This document shows, piece after piece, positions 51,001 through 58,272 of a stretch of 64,000 nt of DNA. Below the pieces are notes generated by a model. That model ran no database searches. It saw nothing but the letters and a program-made list of their open reading frames with translations, and was not told the origin of the DNA. Location: contig NZ_JARWNX010000029.1 of NCBI RefSeq assembly GCF_029868385.1, positions 1 through 64,000 of the forward strand, written 5' to 3'. The stretch comes from Nocardia cyriacigeorgica (GTDB lineage: Bacteria; Actinomycetota; Actinomycetes; Mycobacteriales; Mycobacteriaceae). Positions within the stretch are counted from its first letter, which is position 1, and each line of letters starts with the position of its first letter. The translations under genes were made by a program, and so were the position numbers.

Positions 51001-54000
51001 AAATGTAACCGCGCGAAGTGAGCTCGCGGTACAGCTCATCGATATCGAGCTGCTCGGCGGCCGCTGGCGGCCACTCGCCGAACTCCACTACCGGCGAAAC
51101 TGGCTGCGGCGACGAGGACAGCATGCCGTGCGCGTGCTGAGTCCACGGCACGGCGGAGTCGTCGGCGGGCCTGGAGTGGATCGACACACTGCGTTCACCG
51201 GAACTGTCGGGTTCGCCGACGCTCACATGTACCGCAAGTCCCTGATGCTCCGGGATCACCATCGGAGCAGTCAGAACCAGTTCACTGATGCCTGTGGCGC
51301 CGGCCTCCTGGCCGGCACACAGGGCCAGTTCCACCAGTCCCGCCCCCGGCAGCAACGTCCAAGTGTCACCAGCCGTGACACGGTGGTCCACCAGCCACGG
51401 GGCGTTCGCCGGCGACAATACACCGGCCAGCAGTATGCCGCCCGACACGTGCTGCGGCACGATGACGTGCAGTAAGGGATGCGCCGTACGGTGAAGACCC
51501 AGATGGCCGAGTTCGGCGGGCGGTTCGCTGTGGCCGTCGACCGGCGCCAGTCGCGTCCAGTCCAGAGTCCGTCCGCCGGTATACAACTGGGCGAGCCCTT
51601 CGTACAGGCAGCTCGGACCGTGCTCACCGCGCCGAAGCGATCCGACCGCAATGACCTGGCGCCCGCAATCCTCGGCGATCGTCTCGACGGCAGCGGTCAG
51701 CGACGGGTGCACTCCGATCTCGACGAAATAGCGGTATCCATCAGCCATCATCGACTCGATGGTCTCCGCGAACCGGACCGGGTTGCGTAGGTTGCCGTAC
51801 CAGTAATCCGCATCAGGGACCCGGTCCCCGATCGGCTCTGCCAGCACAGTCGAGTACCAGGTCAGGTTGCTGAGTCCCGGATCGATACCGGCGAGATCGG
51901 CCAGCAACCGCTCCCGGATCGGCTCCACCTGCCGGCAGTGCGAGGGTCGGCGAACCGGGAGGATACGGGTGAACACCGATTCTTGCTCGAGCTCATCCAG
52001 GAGCGCCTGCAACGGTTCCGGCTCCCCGGCGACGACCGTCGCGCGCCCACTGTTGACCGCGGCGACCGACACCTGGCCCGCCGCGGCAGTCAGCCGCGAT
52101 TCGACCGTATCGCAAGGCAATCCGACCACCGCCATGAGGCCGGCGGCGTCATGGACCGCCATGGCCTGACTACGCAGGACCACCACAGCGGCCGCATCGG
52201 CCAGGGTCAATGCACCCGCGACGCAGGCCGCCGCGATCTCGCCCTGACTGTGGCCGACCACGGCGTCGGGTTCGATACCGTGGGCGCGCCAGACCGCGGC
52301 GAGTGACACCATCACCGCGAACAGCACCGGCTGGATGATCTCCTCCCGGTCGAGCAGATCTTCCAGCGACGGCGCCTCGTCCGCCCCGCACAGCGCCGCC
52401 CGCGCCGACCAGCCGGTGAGCGGGCGCAGTGCGGTATCACAGCGGTCGAATTCCGCGCGGAACACCGGGGATTCGACGAGCAGATCGCGGGCCATCCCGA
52501 CCCATTGCGCACCCTGCCCGGGAAACACGAACGCCAGTTTGCCGCGATCGACGGTGCTGTACGTCTGCACAAGTCCGGGAGTGGGCTGGTCGTCGACCAG
52601 CCCATTCAGCGCGGTGAGCAGCCGACCGCGATCGCGCGCCACGACCACAGCGCGGTACTCGGCGTGCACGCCCCGCGCCAGCGAGCGCGCGAGAGCGGTC
52701 AGGTCGAACTGCCGGTCCGTTTCCAGAGTGCGCACCAGCCGGGCCGCTACATCGCGGAGTGCGGTGTAGTCCGGTGCCGACAGCGGATAAGCCGCCAGAG
52801 TCTGCCCGGTGGCGGCGACCCGTTCCGCGGGTTCCAGCCAGTAGCGTTTGCGCTGAAAGGCATAGGTGGGCAGATCGACCCGGCCGGCCGAGGAAACCAG
52901 CCGCGTCCAATCGATCCTCGCACCGTTCGCATACAGCTCGGCGAGCCCGCGATCCATATCCGGCGTACCCACCACCACAGCGCCGGCGACAGCGCACTGC
53001 GCCGTGGCGCCCAACTCGACAAAGTATCGGTAGCCGTCCAGTGTCAGGCGCTCCACCGTGCTGGCCACCGACTCCGTGACATCGACGACCGCATCGGCAA
53101 CCACGCCGTGGTCTCGCCAGGTACGTTCGGCCGTGGCCGCGTTGCTGTCGTGCCCGGTACGCAGGAACGCCAGCTTCGGTGCCATCGACACCGGGCTCGA
53201 TCCCGTCACGACCTGTGCACTCGACCGATCGGCAGCGATCGCACTCAGTCCGGCGAGTAATTCGTCCCGATTCCGGGCAGTGACCACCGCCCGCTGCTCG
53301 AAATGCGTCCGCTCGACGGCAAGGGACCGGGCCAGTGCCGGCAGTGACAGCTGCGGGTCGCCCTCGACCAGGGCGTGCAGCCGGGCGGCCTGGCCGCGCA
53401 ACGACGCTGCGGAGCGGGCCGACACCGGATACAACCTCGGCACCGGCCCGACAGGTTCGGGAAGTTCCGCGGCGGGCGCTTCCTCCAGGACGACGTGGGC
53501 ATTGGTACCACTGATTCCGAACGCACTGACGCCGGCCCGCCGGATCCGGCGGCCGGGCAACCACGGCATCGGCCGATTCTGCACCCGGACACCGGCGTTG
53601 TCCCAGTCGACGTGCGTGCTCACGGTGTCGGCATGCAGCGATGCCGGTACCAGTTCGTTCCGTAGCGACAGCACGATCTTGATCACACCCGCGATACCCG
53701 CGGCGGCCTGGGTGTGTCCGAGATTGGATTTCAGCGAGCCGATCCCCACTGGCTGCCCGGAATCTCGATCAGGTCCGAAAACCCGGGCCAAGGCCCGCGC
53801 TTCGATCGGATCACCGAGGGGGGTTCCTGTACCGTGCGCCTCCACGTAGTCGATATCGCCGGGCGTCAGGTCCGCGGCCCGCAACGCCGTATGCACCACC
53901 TGCTCCTGGGCAGGCCCGTTCGGCGCGCTCAGCCCCTGGCTCCGGCCGTCCTGGTTGATAGCTGACCCACGGATGACTGCCAGCACCGGATCACCGTCAC

Positions 54001-56752
54001 GCACCGCGTCGTCCAGGCGTTTCAGCATGATCATGCCGCAGCCCTCGGACCAGACCGCGCCGTCGGCGTCCGCGCCGAAAGGCGCACACCGGCCGCTGCT
54101 CGACAACACGCCGAGCCTGCTGAATTCGACATGCGAGCTCGGCGAGACCAGCAGTGTCGCACCACCGGCCAATGCCTGGTCACAGTCGCCGACCCGCAGC
54201 GCCTGCACCGCCAGATGTACTGCGACCAGTGACGAGGAGCATGCCGTATCGACCGTGACGGCCGGTCCGCGCAAACCGAGCGTGTAGGAGATGCGCCCGG
54301 AAGCGACGCTGGTCGCGGTACCGGTGCCGATGTATCCGTTCAACTGTTCCAGACTCGCATCGGCCAGGTAACCGCTGCCGTAGAGCCCGAGGTAGACACC
54401 TGTCGCGGTGCCGTTCAACTCCCGCGGGTCGCGGCCGGAGCGTTCGATCGCCTCCCAGCTCGCCTGCAGGAGCAGTCGTTGCTGGGGATCCATCGCGGCA
54501 GCTTCATTCGGACCGATCCCGAAGAACTCGGCATCAAACAGGTCGATACCCTCGATGAATCCGCCGCGCAAAGTGTAGGCCTTACCGGCGGCAGCCGGGT
54601 CGGAGTCCAGCAGTCCGTCGGTACGCCAACGGTCCGTGGGTGGATCGGAGACTACATCGGCACCGTCGACCAGCAACTGCCACAACCGTTCCGGGCTGTC
54701 CGCACCTCCGGGGAAGCGGCAGGCCATTGAGACCACGGCGATCGCATCGTCATATACGACTGGGCCGGAATCGGAAGTCACCCGGGTGTCGTCGGCCAAT
54801 GCGGCGGCGAGCAGGTTGATCGTCGGGTAGTCGAATACCAGGCTCGGATCCAGTTCCCGCCCTACCCGTCCCGAGAGTTCGGCGGTCAGTTCCACCAGCT
54901 CACGTGATCCGAGGCCGAACTCCATCAGCGGCCGATCCGAGTCGATCCGCGCCGCGTCCAGCCCCGCGGCCGCGGCTACCTTCTTTACCAGCCACGACAC
55001 CAGGCCATCGTTCCGGCGCACCGTCTCGTTCTCGGCGTGGCGGGGCTCCGGCGCGGAATTCACGCCCGCCACGATGGACAATTCCCCCGCGATATAGGCC
55101 TGCCGGCACGCCTGCCGCTGAATCTTGCCACTGCTCGTCTTGAGGATTGTGCGCGGTGCGATCAGCACCACCTCGCGCACCGACAGCCCGTGATCGACGC
55201 CGATCGATGCGCGCACCGCATCCTCCACGGCCATGAGCACCGCGGAATCTGTCGTGGACACCTCCGCCACGATGACCGGCCGCTCGCCGGCGCCGTCGTC
55301 GACCGCGAACGCGGCTACACAACCACGCCGGACGCTGTTGTGCGCCGCCTCCACGGTCCACTCCAGATCCTGCGGATAATGGTTCTTACCATCGATGACC
55401 AGCAGATCCTTGCTGCGCCCGGTAATGAAGAGTTCCCCGTCGGACATGAATCCGAGGTCGCCGGTGCGCAGGAACCCGGTGCGCCCGTCGTCGAGGCTCG
55501 CCCGGAAAGTCTCCGTGGTCTTCACGTCATCTCCCAGATAGCCTTCGGCGACACTGTCCCCCGCCACCCAGATCTCGCCGATCTCCGTCTGGCCGAGTTC
55601 GGTCGCCTGCTCGGCATCGGCGATCACCACAGTGATCCCCGATGCCGGATACCCGGCTCCGACTACCTTCCCCACCACGTCGGGATGACCGGTCAATGTC
55701 GGCGGCCGATCCGCCGGGGTGCCCGATACCAGCAATGTGGCCTCGGCCAGTCCGTATACCGGCTGCCATGCCTCGGCCCGGAAACCGGCTCCGGCGAAGA
55801 CTTCCTCGAAGCGACGCAAGGTGTCCGCGCGCACCGGCTCGGCACCGTTGAACGCCACGTCCCACCTGCTCAGGTCGAGGGATTCCACCCACTCGGGTGT
55901 CGCACGACGCAGGCTCAACTCATAGCCGAAGTTCGGACCGCCGCTGGTATGTGCGCCGTACGCCGACACCGCCGTCAGCCATCGCTGGGGCCGTTGCAGA
56001 AAATGCAACGGTGACATCAGCACGGTGGTCGCTCCGACATAGACGGTGTGCAGGACCGGGCCGATCAACCCCATATCGTGGTACATCGGCAGCCAACTCA
56101 CCGACGATGCCGCACCGCCCCAGTCCGCGACCTGCTCGGGCGAATCGTTCATCACCTCACCGATGGCTCGCTGGTTGTCCAGCAGGTTGGCATGGGTGAT
56201 CATCACACCGCGCGGGGTGCTGGTGGAGCCGGACGTGTACTGCAGGAACGCGAGGGAATCCGGCGTCAACAACGGTTCCCGCCAGGATTGCGCCGCATCG
56301 TCCGGAATCTCCTCGGTGGCGATCCAAACCAACGACCGGAGTTCCGGAACCTGTTGTGTCACAGCAGATATTGCGTCAATAACGGGCCGCGTGGACAGAA
56401 CCGCGTCAATATCGGCGTCGGCGATCATGCCCCGCAGCCGCCGCAGCGCGCGATCGAGTTCATGGGGCTGCGGTACGGGGGCCGGGACGGCGACCACCGC
56501 GCCCGCCAAGCAGCCCAGGAAACCGCAGATGAAATCAAGGCCCGGCGGGTACAGCAGCAGCGCCCGACGGTGTGCCAATCCCGCATCGTCCAGGTAGGAG
56601 GCGATGGCGCGGGAACGACGACCCAGCAGGTCGTAGGTCAGCTCACTCGTCGGCCCGTCGACATCTCCATTCTCCAGAAACCGATAGGCGAGGGCGCGCG
56701 GCTGGCCGGCCGCGCGGTCGGTCACCACATCAAGAAACGAGCGGTACTTCAC
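42026..56752 (-). CDS. Megasynthase: FAAL-ACP / KS-(AT remnant)-AT-DH-ACP / KS-AT-DH-KR-ACP / C-FkbH
   Basis: About 4,908 residues from GTG at 56752 (VKYRSFLDVV; a frame-extending GTG lies at 56839). Order by position on the minus strand: FAAL (56.7-55.1 kb; YTSGSTSTPRG, LPMYHDMGLIG, RTGDLGF); ACP (Ser near 54.91); KS1 (54.7-53.5; DTACSSS, EAHGTG, KSNLGH); a vestigial AT (53.18-52.83); AT1 (52.54-51.6; GHSQGE, RPSH at the specificity site); DH1 (51.5-50.7); ACP (Ser near 50.43); KS2 (50.2-48.97); AT2 (48.56-47.6; GHSQAE, YSSH, methylmalonyl-like); DH2 (47.5-46.65; HAVSGAILFPG); KR (46.55-45.5; TGAFGGIG, Tyr in GQANYAAAN, IDD motif suggesting B-type); ACP (Ser near 45.21); condensation domain (45.0-43.8; HHSVSD); FkbH-type HAD plus GNAT-like domain (43.6-42.03; VDGDETLWGG, DRFGDYGRIG). 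There is no ER and no thioesterase. Release must rest with the next gene. Confidence 0.93.
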   Translation of the reverse strand: MKYRSFLDVVTDRAAGQPRALAYRFLENGDVDGPTSELTYDLLGRRSRAIASYLDDAGLAHRRALLLYPPGLDFICGFLGCLAGAVVAVPAPVPQPHELDRALRRLRGMIADADIDAVLSTRPVIDAISAVTQQVPELRSLVWIATEEIPDDAAQSWREPLLTPDSLAFLQYTSGSTSTPRGVMITHANLLDNQRAIGEVMNDSPEQVADWGGAASSVSWLPMYHDMGLIGPVLHTVYVGATTVLMSPLHFLQRPQRWLTAVSAYGAHTSGGPNFGYELSLRRATPEWVESLDLSRWDVAFNGAEPVRADTLRRFEEVFAGAGFRAEAWQPVYGLAEATLLVSGTPADRPPTLTGHPDVVGKVVGAGYPASGITVVIADAEQATELGQTEIGEIWVAGDSVAEGYLGDDVKTTETFRASLDDGRTGFLRTGDLGFMSDGELFITGRSKDLLVIDGKNHYPQDLEWTVEAAHNSVRRGCVAAFAVDDGAGERPVIVAEVSTTDSAVLMAVEDAVRASIGVDHGLSVREVVLIAPRTILKTSSGKIQRQACRQAYIAGELSIVAGVNSAPEPRHAENETVRRNDGLVSWLVKKVAAAAGLDAARIDSDRPLMEFGLGSRELVELTAELSGRVGRELDPSLVFDYPTINLLAAALADDTRVTSDSGPVVYDDAIAVVSMACRFPGGADSPERLWQLLVDGADVVSDPPTDRWRTDGLLDSDPAAAGKAYTLRGGFIEGIDLFDAEFFGIGPNEAAAMDPQQRLLLQASWEAIERSGRDPRELNGTATGVYLGLYGSGYLADASLEQLNGYIGTGTATSVASGRISYTLGLRGPAVTVDTACSSSLVAVHLAVQALRVGDCDQALAGGATLLVSPSSHVEFSRLGVLSSSGRCAPFGADADGAVWSEGCGMIMLKRLDDAVRDGDPVLAVIRGSAINQDGRSQGLSAPNGPAQEQVVHTALRAADLTPGDIDYVEAHGTGTPLGDPIEARALARVFGPDRDSGQPVGIGSLKSNLGHTQAAAGIAGVIKIVLSLRNELVPASLHADTVSTHVDWDNAGVRVQNRPMPWLPGRRIRRAGVSAFGISGTNAHVVLEEAPAAELPEPVGPVPRLYPVSARSAASLRGQAARLHALVEGDPQLSLPALARSLAVERTHFEQRAVVTARNRDELLAGLSAIAADRSSAQVVTGSSPVSMAPKLAFLRTGHDSNAATAERTWRDHGVVADAVVDVTESVASTVERLTLDGYRYFVELGATAQCAVAGAVVVGTPDMDRGLAELYANGARIDWTRLVSSAGRVDLPTYAFQRKRYWLEPAERVAATGQTLAAYPLSAPDYTALRDVAARLVRTLETDRQFDLTALARSLARGVHAEYRAVVVARDRGRLLTALNGLVDDQPTPGLVQTYSTVDRGKLAFVFPGQGAQWVGMARDLLVESPVFRAEFDRCDTALRPLTGWSARAALCGADEAPSLEDLLDREEIIQPVLFAVMVSLAAVWRAHGIEPDAVVGHSQGEIAAACVAGALTLADAAAVVVLRSQAMAVHDAAGLMAVVGLPCDTVESRLTAAAGQVSVAAVNSGRATVVAGEPEPLQALLDELEQESVFTRILPVRRPSHCRQVEPIRERLLADLAGIDPGLSNLTWYSTVLAEPIGDRVPDADYWYGNLRNPVRFAETIESMMADGYRYFVEIGVHPSLTAAVETIAEDCGRQVIAVGSLRRGEHGPSCLYEGLAQLYTGGRTLDWTRLAPVDGHSEPPAELGHLGLHRTAHPLLHVIVPQHVSGGILLAGVLSPANAPWLVDHRVTAGDTWTLLPGAGLVELALCAGQEAGATGISELVLTAPMVIPEHQGLAVHVSVGEPDSSGERSVSIHSRPADDSAVPWTQHAHGMLSSSPQPVSPVVEFGEWPPAAAEQLDIDELYRELTSRGYIFGPAFRGLRAAWRAGTEVFAEVGAPDSTLRDAGLFGLHPALLDAAMHAVGFTGVEAQPGSVLFPFSWSGVSLRTGGSPVLRVRLSVIGDRQVRADFADISGNPVAHIDSFAVREVPTDRLAALLTAARPAPRRVVEQPRIVARLEGLPGPDRRRLLLSIIRDQAATVLGHDGGHAVEPEATFKDLGFNSLGAVELRDRLRQMTGVALPATTVFDYPTPDGLADHLLDTLELSNESSAGHEAARGARGTSADDPVVVVGIGCRYPGGVASMDDLWDLVGNRGTVQSPFPDDRGWDLDTLFDPDPDTPGTSYTRTGGFLDTAADFDASFFRISPREAAAMDPQQRLMLEVSWEALERAGIDPKTLRGSATGVYAGVSYIDYVSRLAGRIPAGAEAFLGESGTSSVVSGRVAYTLGLEGPAVSVDTACSSSLVAMHLGVQALRAGECSLALAGGVTVMSTPNVFVGFSRQRGLAPDGRVKAFADAADGTGFSDGAAVVVLERLSDAVRNGHPVLAVVRGSAVNQDGASNGMAAPNGPSQRRVITRALADAGLTAAEVDAVEAHGTGTTLGDPIEAQALLATYGQGRPDDRPLWLGSLKSNLGHTQAASGVGGVIKMVASMRHRILPATLHVDAPSTHVDWSAGAVKLLTESREWLTVAGRPRRAGVSSFGISGTNVHVILEEPPATTSAGPAGEQPEMQAPTDLVARPTESAAVPATQRSAVVSERRAVLPLVLSGATDDALTAQAARLLEHLERRPDLDPVDVGWSLVTTRSSFDARAVVLGTDRDRLLSGLRALSAGEPSDDVVRGRRTGAGDPVFVFAGNGSQWQGMALELLETSPVFADRLRECEKVLREFVDWSLLEVLDGAAGAPELDRLDVVQPVLFAVAISLTRLWESLGVRPAAVIGHSQAEIAAACVAGALTLREAAGLVARRGRALAGLAGSGAMATVASSPDQVRELLAPWEGRLEIAAINGPASTVVSGDRTAIDELLARCEADNIWGRRIAVDYSSHSHHVDTVRDELERAFAGTKAGAAPVAFFSTMQGDLLDTTELDADYWYRNVRGTVLFEQAVRAAYRAGHRTFLEVGPHPLLTVGIEETVHAMDREAEVYIGATVLRGDGGLSRMLTSAAQLHVAGVTVDWSGCYAGAHRVELPTYAFQRTRFWLEPEAPAGYSGALGWARTGHPLVAAVVPQPESDQVALIGSLAVTSLPWLADHAVSGAILFPGSGFIELAVRAGDEVGCGSLRELILEAPLVLPDRGAVQIQALVGEARTADDRVISIYSRPEGDTGPWQRHAHGVLCPTVASMGTGTAESFGVWPPDGAVPVEFDDAYARLNARGYGYGPAFQGVREVWRRGAEIFADITLPEPVHSDAGDYCLHPALLDAALHAMLIADEDGDQVYLPLVWNDVTVSASGATSLRVRLRRSGTGSAGSTGAGVALSLLAVDPVGRPVVTASVVGRPVAVDKLAPAPLSKSDGDLFRVEWQAARRAATPDASASIMVVESMAGTTAGVVHAATREMLATLQEWLEDNQHTETTLVVHTRGAVALPGEDVVDLAGAAVWGLVRSAQTENPGRIVLVDTDGPLDLGAVRAVGEPQLVFRGGQAQVPRLQRAPITGPGPGGQLLEGGSVLVTGAFGGIGSLIARHLVDKHGVKRLLLAGRRGMASPGAQELCAELVGLGAEVDAVACDITDAGSVRELVARTTLTGVVHIAGVIDDGTVGSLTPDRLAAVLAPKVDAALHLHEATAHLELALFVLFSSVSGVVGAPGQANYAAANSFLDALATHRVAHGLPGQSLAWGMWAVGLADTLRGGDRDRARRAGVAALAPQDGMKLFDTAIGLPESILVPARFDATVRVDTVPPLLRSLVRGAPRPAAATGTVDPDAARRFADRLARMSENEAVAAASDVVRAQIAAVLGHNRAEDIDAEQSFQTLGFDSLTVVELRNGLRAATGATIAVQAVFDNPTPISLARHLVSAVAGGEIQGAASTASVETPEVQSYPATRDMMRLLRAAQAGVPAAAHVVSSAVRLRVAVTEPQLVAMLHRLAGRHAALRAAVVPSLEHGRGLAVRREPAGALLRAIRVDDLSDHTVADRLRSLFEPPFDLATGPLWRFELLESDSGEQVLLYGAHHSVSDIASMLVVADELDSELDRRPPEAVVSNQDIDDLIAAQQHRPAASGNADRRAEFAGSQRLELTLAHPRPAIRSYRCGTLALDLPAGLLDRVGERARELDITPAAFFLGALTILLARRRGVGKFVVAVPVDTRIYGDAERAIGYFGVPMPYPASVHPGDAAADVLDRTGSGLRALLAQGLGFSDVLALLAAEGLYRDNAPMVEVYFNFLRSGSGLRNLELLPATSGYTDLDLMVTVMADLGRIGITFNRDILDERACADLGAQYLDLLADIARTPDQPAVPQPTTAVPAGATGSASAALQPAAASGGEIDSSATYSELSQHGVGGPAVSAASRLEIGTDKSCTTPVVALAATFALGSLPQLCGLVFDGAAVAEAPYHHVLTGLRDPAGVFFTPSTTAGVVLVRAADLPRFGPIDDELLTELGVEYLAAIRSVAERTRHPLVVGFLPARAPEDRLVRWERQLSDALRELPGVAVIGADEWTAGHDVDEWFDAHTEDLAHLPFTPEFQAAVALKLADVLATLTARPPKVIAVDGDETLWGGVAAEAGPEHVELAGPRARLARRLLQWRAAGVLLVLVSNNDDAIVRAVLERPDSVLHAEHFHVISTGWRPKSERIAAAARELGLGLDSFVFLDDNPVELARMRDALPEVLSVTCPPAGELDAFLARLWPLVPVATTAEDATRTQYYTQERDRAAARSRTEFGEFLAQLELAVDIAELDDENVERAAQLIRRTNQFALHKAADTELDQWRRDGEVWTATARDRFGDYGRIGVLAVVVDGETIQVLGWHLSCRALGRGVEERLLGHLADRAEAAGCAGVRFVVQNTGRNLPARRLIATLAGRPGDIDEPALDITMSPEHLRSFRSWEH
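52830..53180 (-). other. Vestigial acyltransferase inside the megasynthase
   Basis: After KS1 a normal KS-AT linker leads into KLAFLRTGHDS, the eroded AT start (compare KLAFVFPGQG in the true AT). It jumps at once to an AT end (DGYRYFVELG, LAELYANGARIDWTRL, LPTYAFQRKRYWLEP). The GHSxG core and about 200 residues are missing. A second copy of linker plus a full AT follows. A duplication with later internal deletion explains this. Confidence 0.75.
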
Positions 56753-57356
56753 ACCATTCCAATCGTCAAAACCAAGACCGGAGCCTTCGCCTCCCGGGCC
56801 GCCGGACCTGGCGGATCGCCACGATCGAACGGTAACCACCTCCGCGGTTTTCGGAAGCTACCGAACCGCTCAACGTAACCCCACCAGCAAATTTACGTCC
56901 CCGAAACCAGCGCACGACATGCTAAGCGAATCGCATGCGGAGGCCGGCGACTCACCTTCCCGTGTACGAGAAGTCAGTCGGGCCGCGGCGCGCGTGCGCC
57001 GATCCCCCGACGCCGTCGAGCAGGCTCGCGGTCAGCTCACCCCGTCAACCGAACCAGGGCACGTATGGCGAAACGCGATGAGTGAGCCCGGAATCAGGCC
57101 CCTGACCTTCCGTTCCCTCCCGAGGCGTTCGCCCCTTATCGCAGTCCGCTGTCGATAACAACCGAAATCTGTTGCTAGTCTTGACCATTTCGAATACCGA
57201 TGATGATCGTGAAGGTCGAACGCAACTTCGACGTATGCAGACGTACAGCGAACCTGTTGGGACTTGGTCAACCCGGCAAGCCCCGCTGAACCGTGGACCG
57301 CGCACGCCCGAGTCGGAGTCCTTGTTCGAGCCGAAGCCAGATCGAGACGTCATCGA
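56753..57356. other. Gap of 604 bases, promoter region of the megasynthase
   Basis: The gap lies between the megasynthase start and the 3' end of the MarR gene, both on the minus strand. Open frames here have poor codon use and resemble no protein. An imperfect stem (TTATCGCAG / CTGTCGATAA) sits near 57136-57158. The stretch 57150-57230 is AT-richer than its surroundings and is the likeliest site for the megasynthase promoter. Confidence 0.4.
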
Positions 57357-57866
57357 TCAGCGAGGTTCAGTAGCGGACCTGTCGCCGAGGGATTCCAGCA
57401 GCTTGCGCAACAGGGAGCCGAGCTGATCCTGTTCGGCGGCGGTGAGCCCGTCGACGAGCTCGCGTTCGTGGGCAAAGTGCCCCCCGATCAACGCGTCGAC
57501 CAGCTGGCGCCCCGACTCGGTGAGGGAGGTCTGCACGATTCGCCGGTTGTCGGAGTGGGGAGTTCGAACGATAAGCCCTTTGGCGACGAGCCGATTCACC
57601 CTATTGGTGAGCGCAGCCGGTGACAGCATCGCCGCACCGGCCAGATCACCCATCCGCAGCGTGCCACTGTTGCCAGCGCGCCGCAGCGTCGCCAGCACAT
57701 CGAACTCCCACGACTCCAGACCCTGAGCGGCGAAGTACTCCTTGACCCGCTGATCCAATAGTCGCGAGCTGCGGAAGATCCGCAACACCACGTGGACCGG
57801 CGTGGCGTCGAGATCGGGCCGCACCGCGGCCCACTGCTCGGCGATCTTGTCGGTGGCGTCACCCAT
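57357..57866 (-). CDS. MarR-family transcriptional regulator
   Basis: This is a 169-residue winged-helix repressor from ATG at 57866 (an in-frame TTG lies nine bases upstream). It has an N-terminal dimer helix (VLRIFRSSRLLDQRVKEYF), recognition region LRMGDLAGAAMLSPAALTNRVNRLVAKGLI, the wing DNRRIVQTSLT with the conserved DxR turn, and a C-terminal dimer helix. It diverges from the DUF1330 gene. The 112-base gap between them carries three TTTGATATCAAA-like sites, so it probably represses both genes. Ligand unknown. It may also influence the megasynthase downstream of it. Confidence 0.88.
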   Translation of the reverse strand: MGDATDKIAEQWAAVRPDLDATPVHVVLRIFRSSRLLDQRVKEYFAAQGLESWEFDVLATLRRAGNSGTLRMGDLAGAAMLSPAALTNRVNRLVAKGLIVRTPHSDNRRIVQTSLTESGRQLVDALIGGHFAHERELVDGLTAAEQDQLGSLLRKLLESLGDRSATEPR

Positions 57867-57884
57867 GGTACCCAAACTAGCAAT

Positions 57885-57964
57885 TTTGATATCGAAACGT
57901 TTGACACAGATGCCGAGTTGGCCCTATCTTCCAATAGTTCGATATCAAACTCTTTGATGTCAAA
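57885..57964. promoter_or_regulatory. Cluster of three MarR-type operators
   Basis: TTTGATATCGAA (57885-57896), TTCGATATCAAA (57938-57949, its exact reverse complement) and TTTGATGTCAAA (57953-57964, near-palindromic) share the pattern TTYGATRTCRAA. The first lies just upstream of the MarR start and the last 14 bases before the DUF1330 ATG. A fourth perfect match to the pattern is at 59130-59141. Confidence 0.7.
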
Positions 57965-57978
57965 GGCAGGAGCTGCAC

Positions 57979-58272
57979 ATGAACTACGTGGTTATCACCA
58001 GGACCGATGCAACCCAGGACAGCGAGCTAGGCCATTATCTCGCCAATGTCGGCGCGACCCTGACGCCGTTCGACGGCCGGCTACTGGCCTTCGCGGCGCC
58101 CGAGAAGCTCGAAGGCACGGCCGCCTACACCAAGACCGCCGTGCTGGAGTTCCCTTCCGAGCAATCAGCTCGCGAGTGGTACGAATCCGCGGCGTATCAG
58201 GAACTGGCGACGTGGAGGATCGGAATAATGGGCCATCCGGTCGATTTCAGCCTCGTGCCGGGACTGGAGTGA
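57979..58272 (+). CDS. DUF1330-family small protein
   Basis: This is a 97-residue dimeric ferredoxin-like-fold protein. It opens MNYVVITRTD, has the central YLANVGATLTPFDGRLLAF element, and ends VLEFPSEQSAREWYESAAYQEL, the typical DUF1330 signature. No enzymatic role is established for the family. A strong GCAGGAG site precedes the ATG. It is divergent from and probably repressed by the MarR regulator, so it is likely to be part of that regulator's response. Confidence 0.82.
   Translation: MNYVVITRTDATQDSELGHYLANVGATLTPFDGRLLAFAAPEKLEGTAAYTKTAVLEFPSEQSAREWYESAAYQELATWRIGIMGHPVDFSLVPGLE

Noticed and set aside
47600..54700. Long near-repeats in the megasynthase as mobile or tandem DNA repeats
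   Set aside because: They are the homologous KS, AT and DH domains of two modules, normal for type I PKS genes.
42056..56880. Many long plus-strand open frames over the megasynthase
   Set aside because: They are antisense shadows caused by high GC third positions. None has a plausible protein, and the minus strand is a continuous recognisable synthase.
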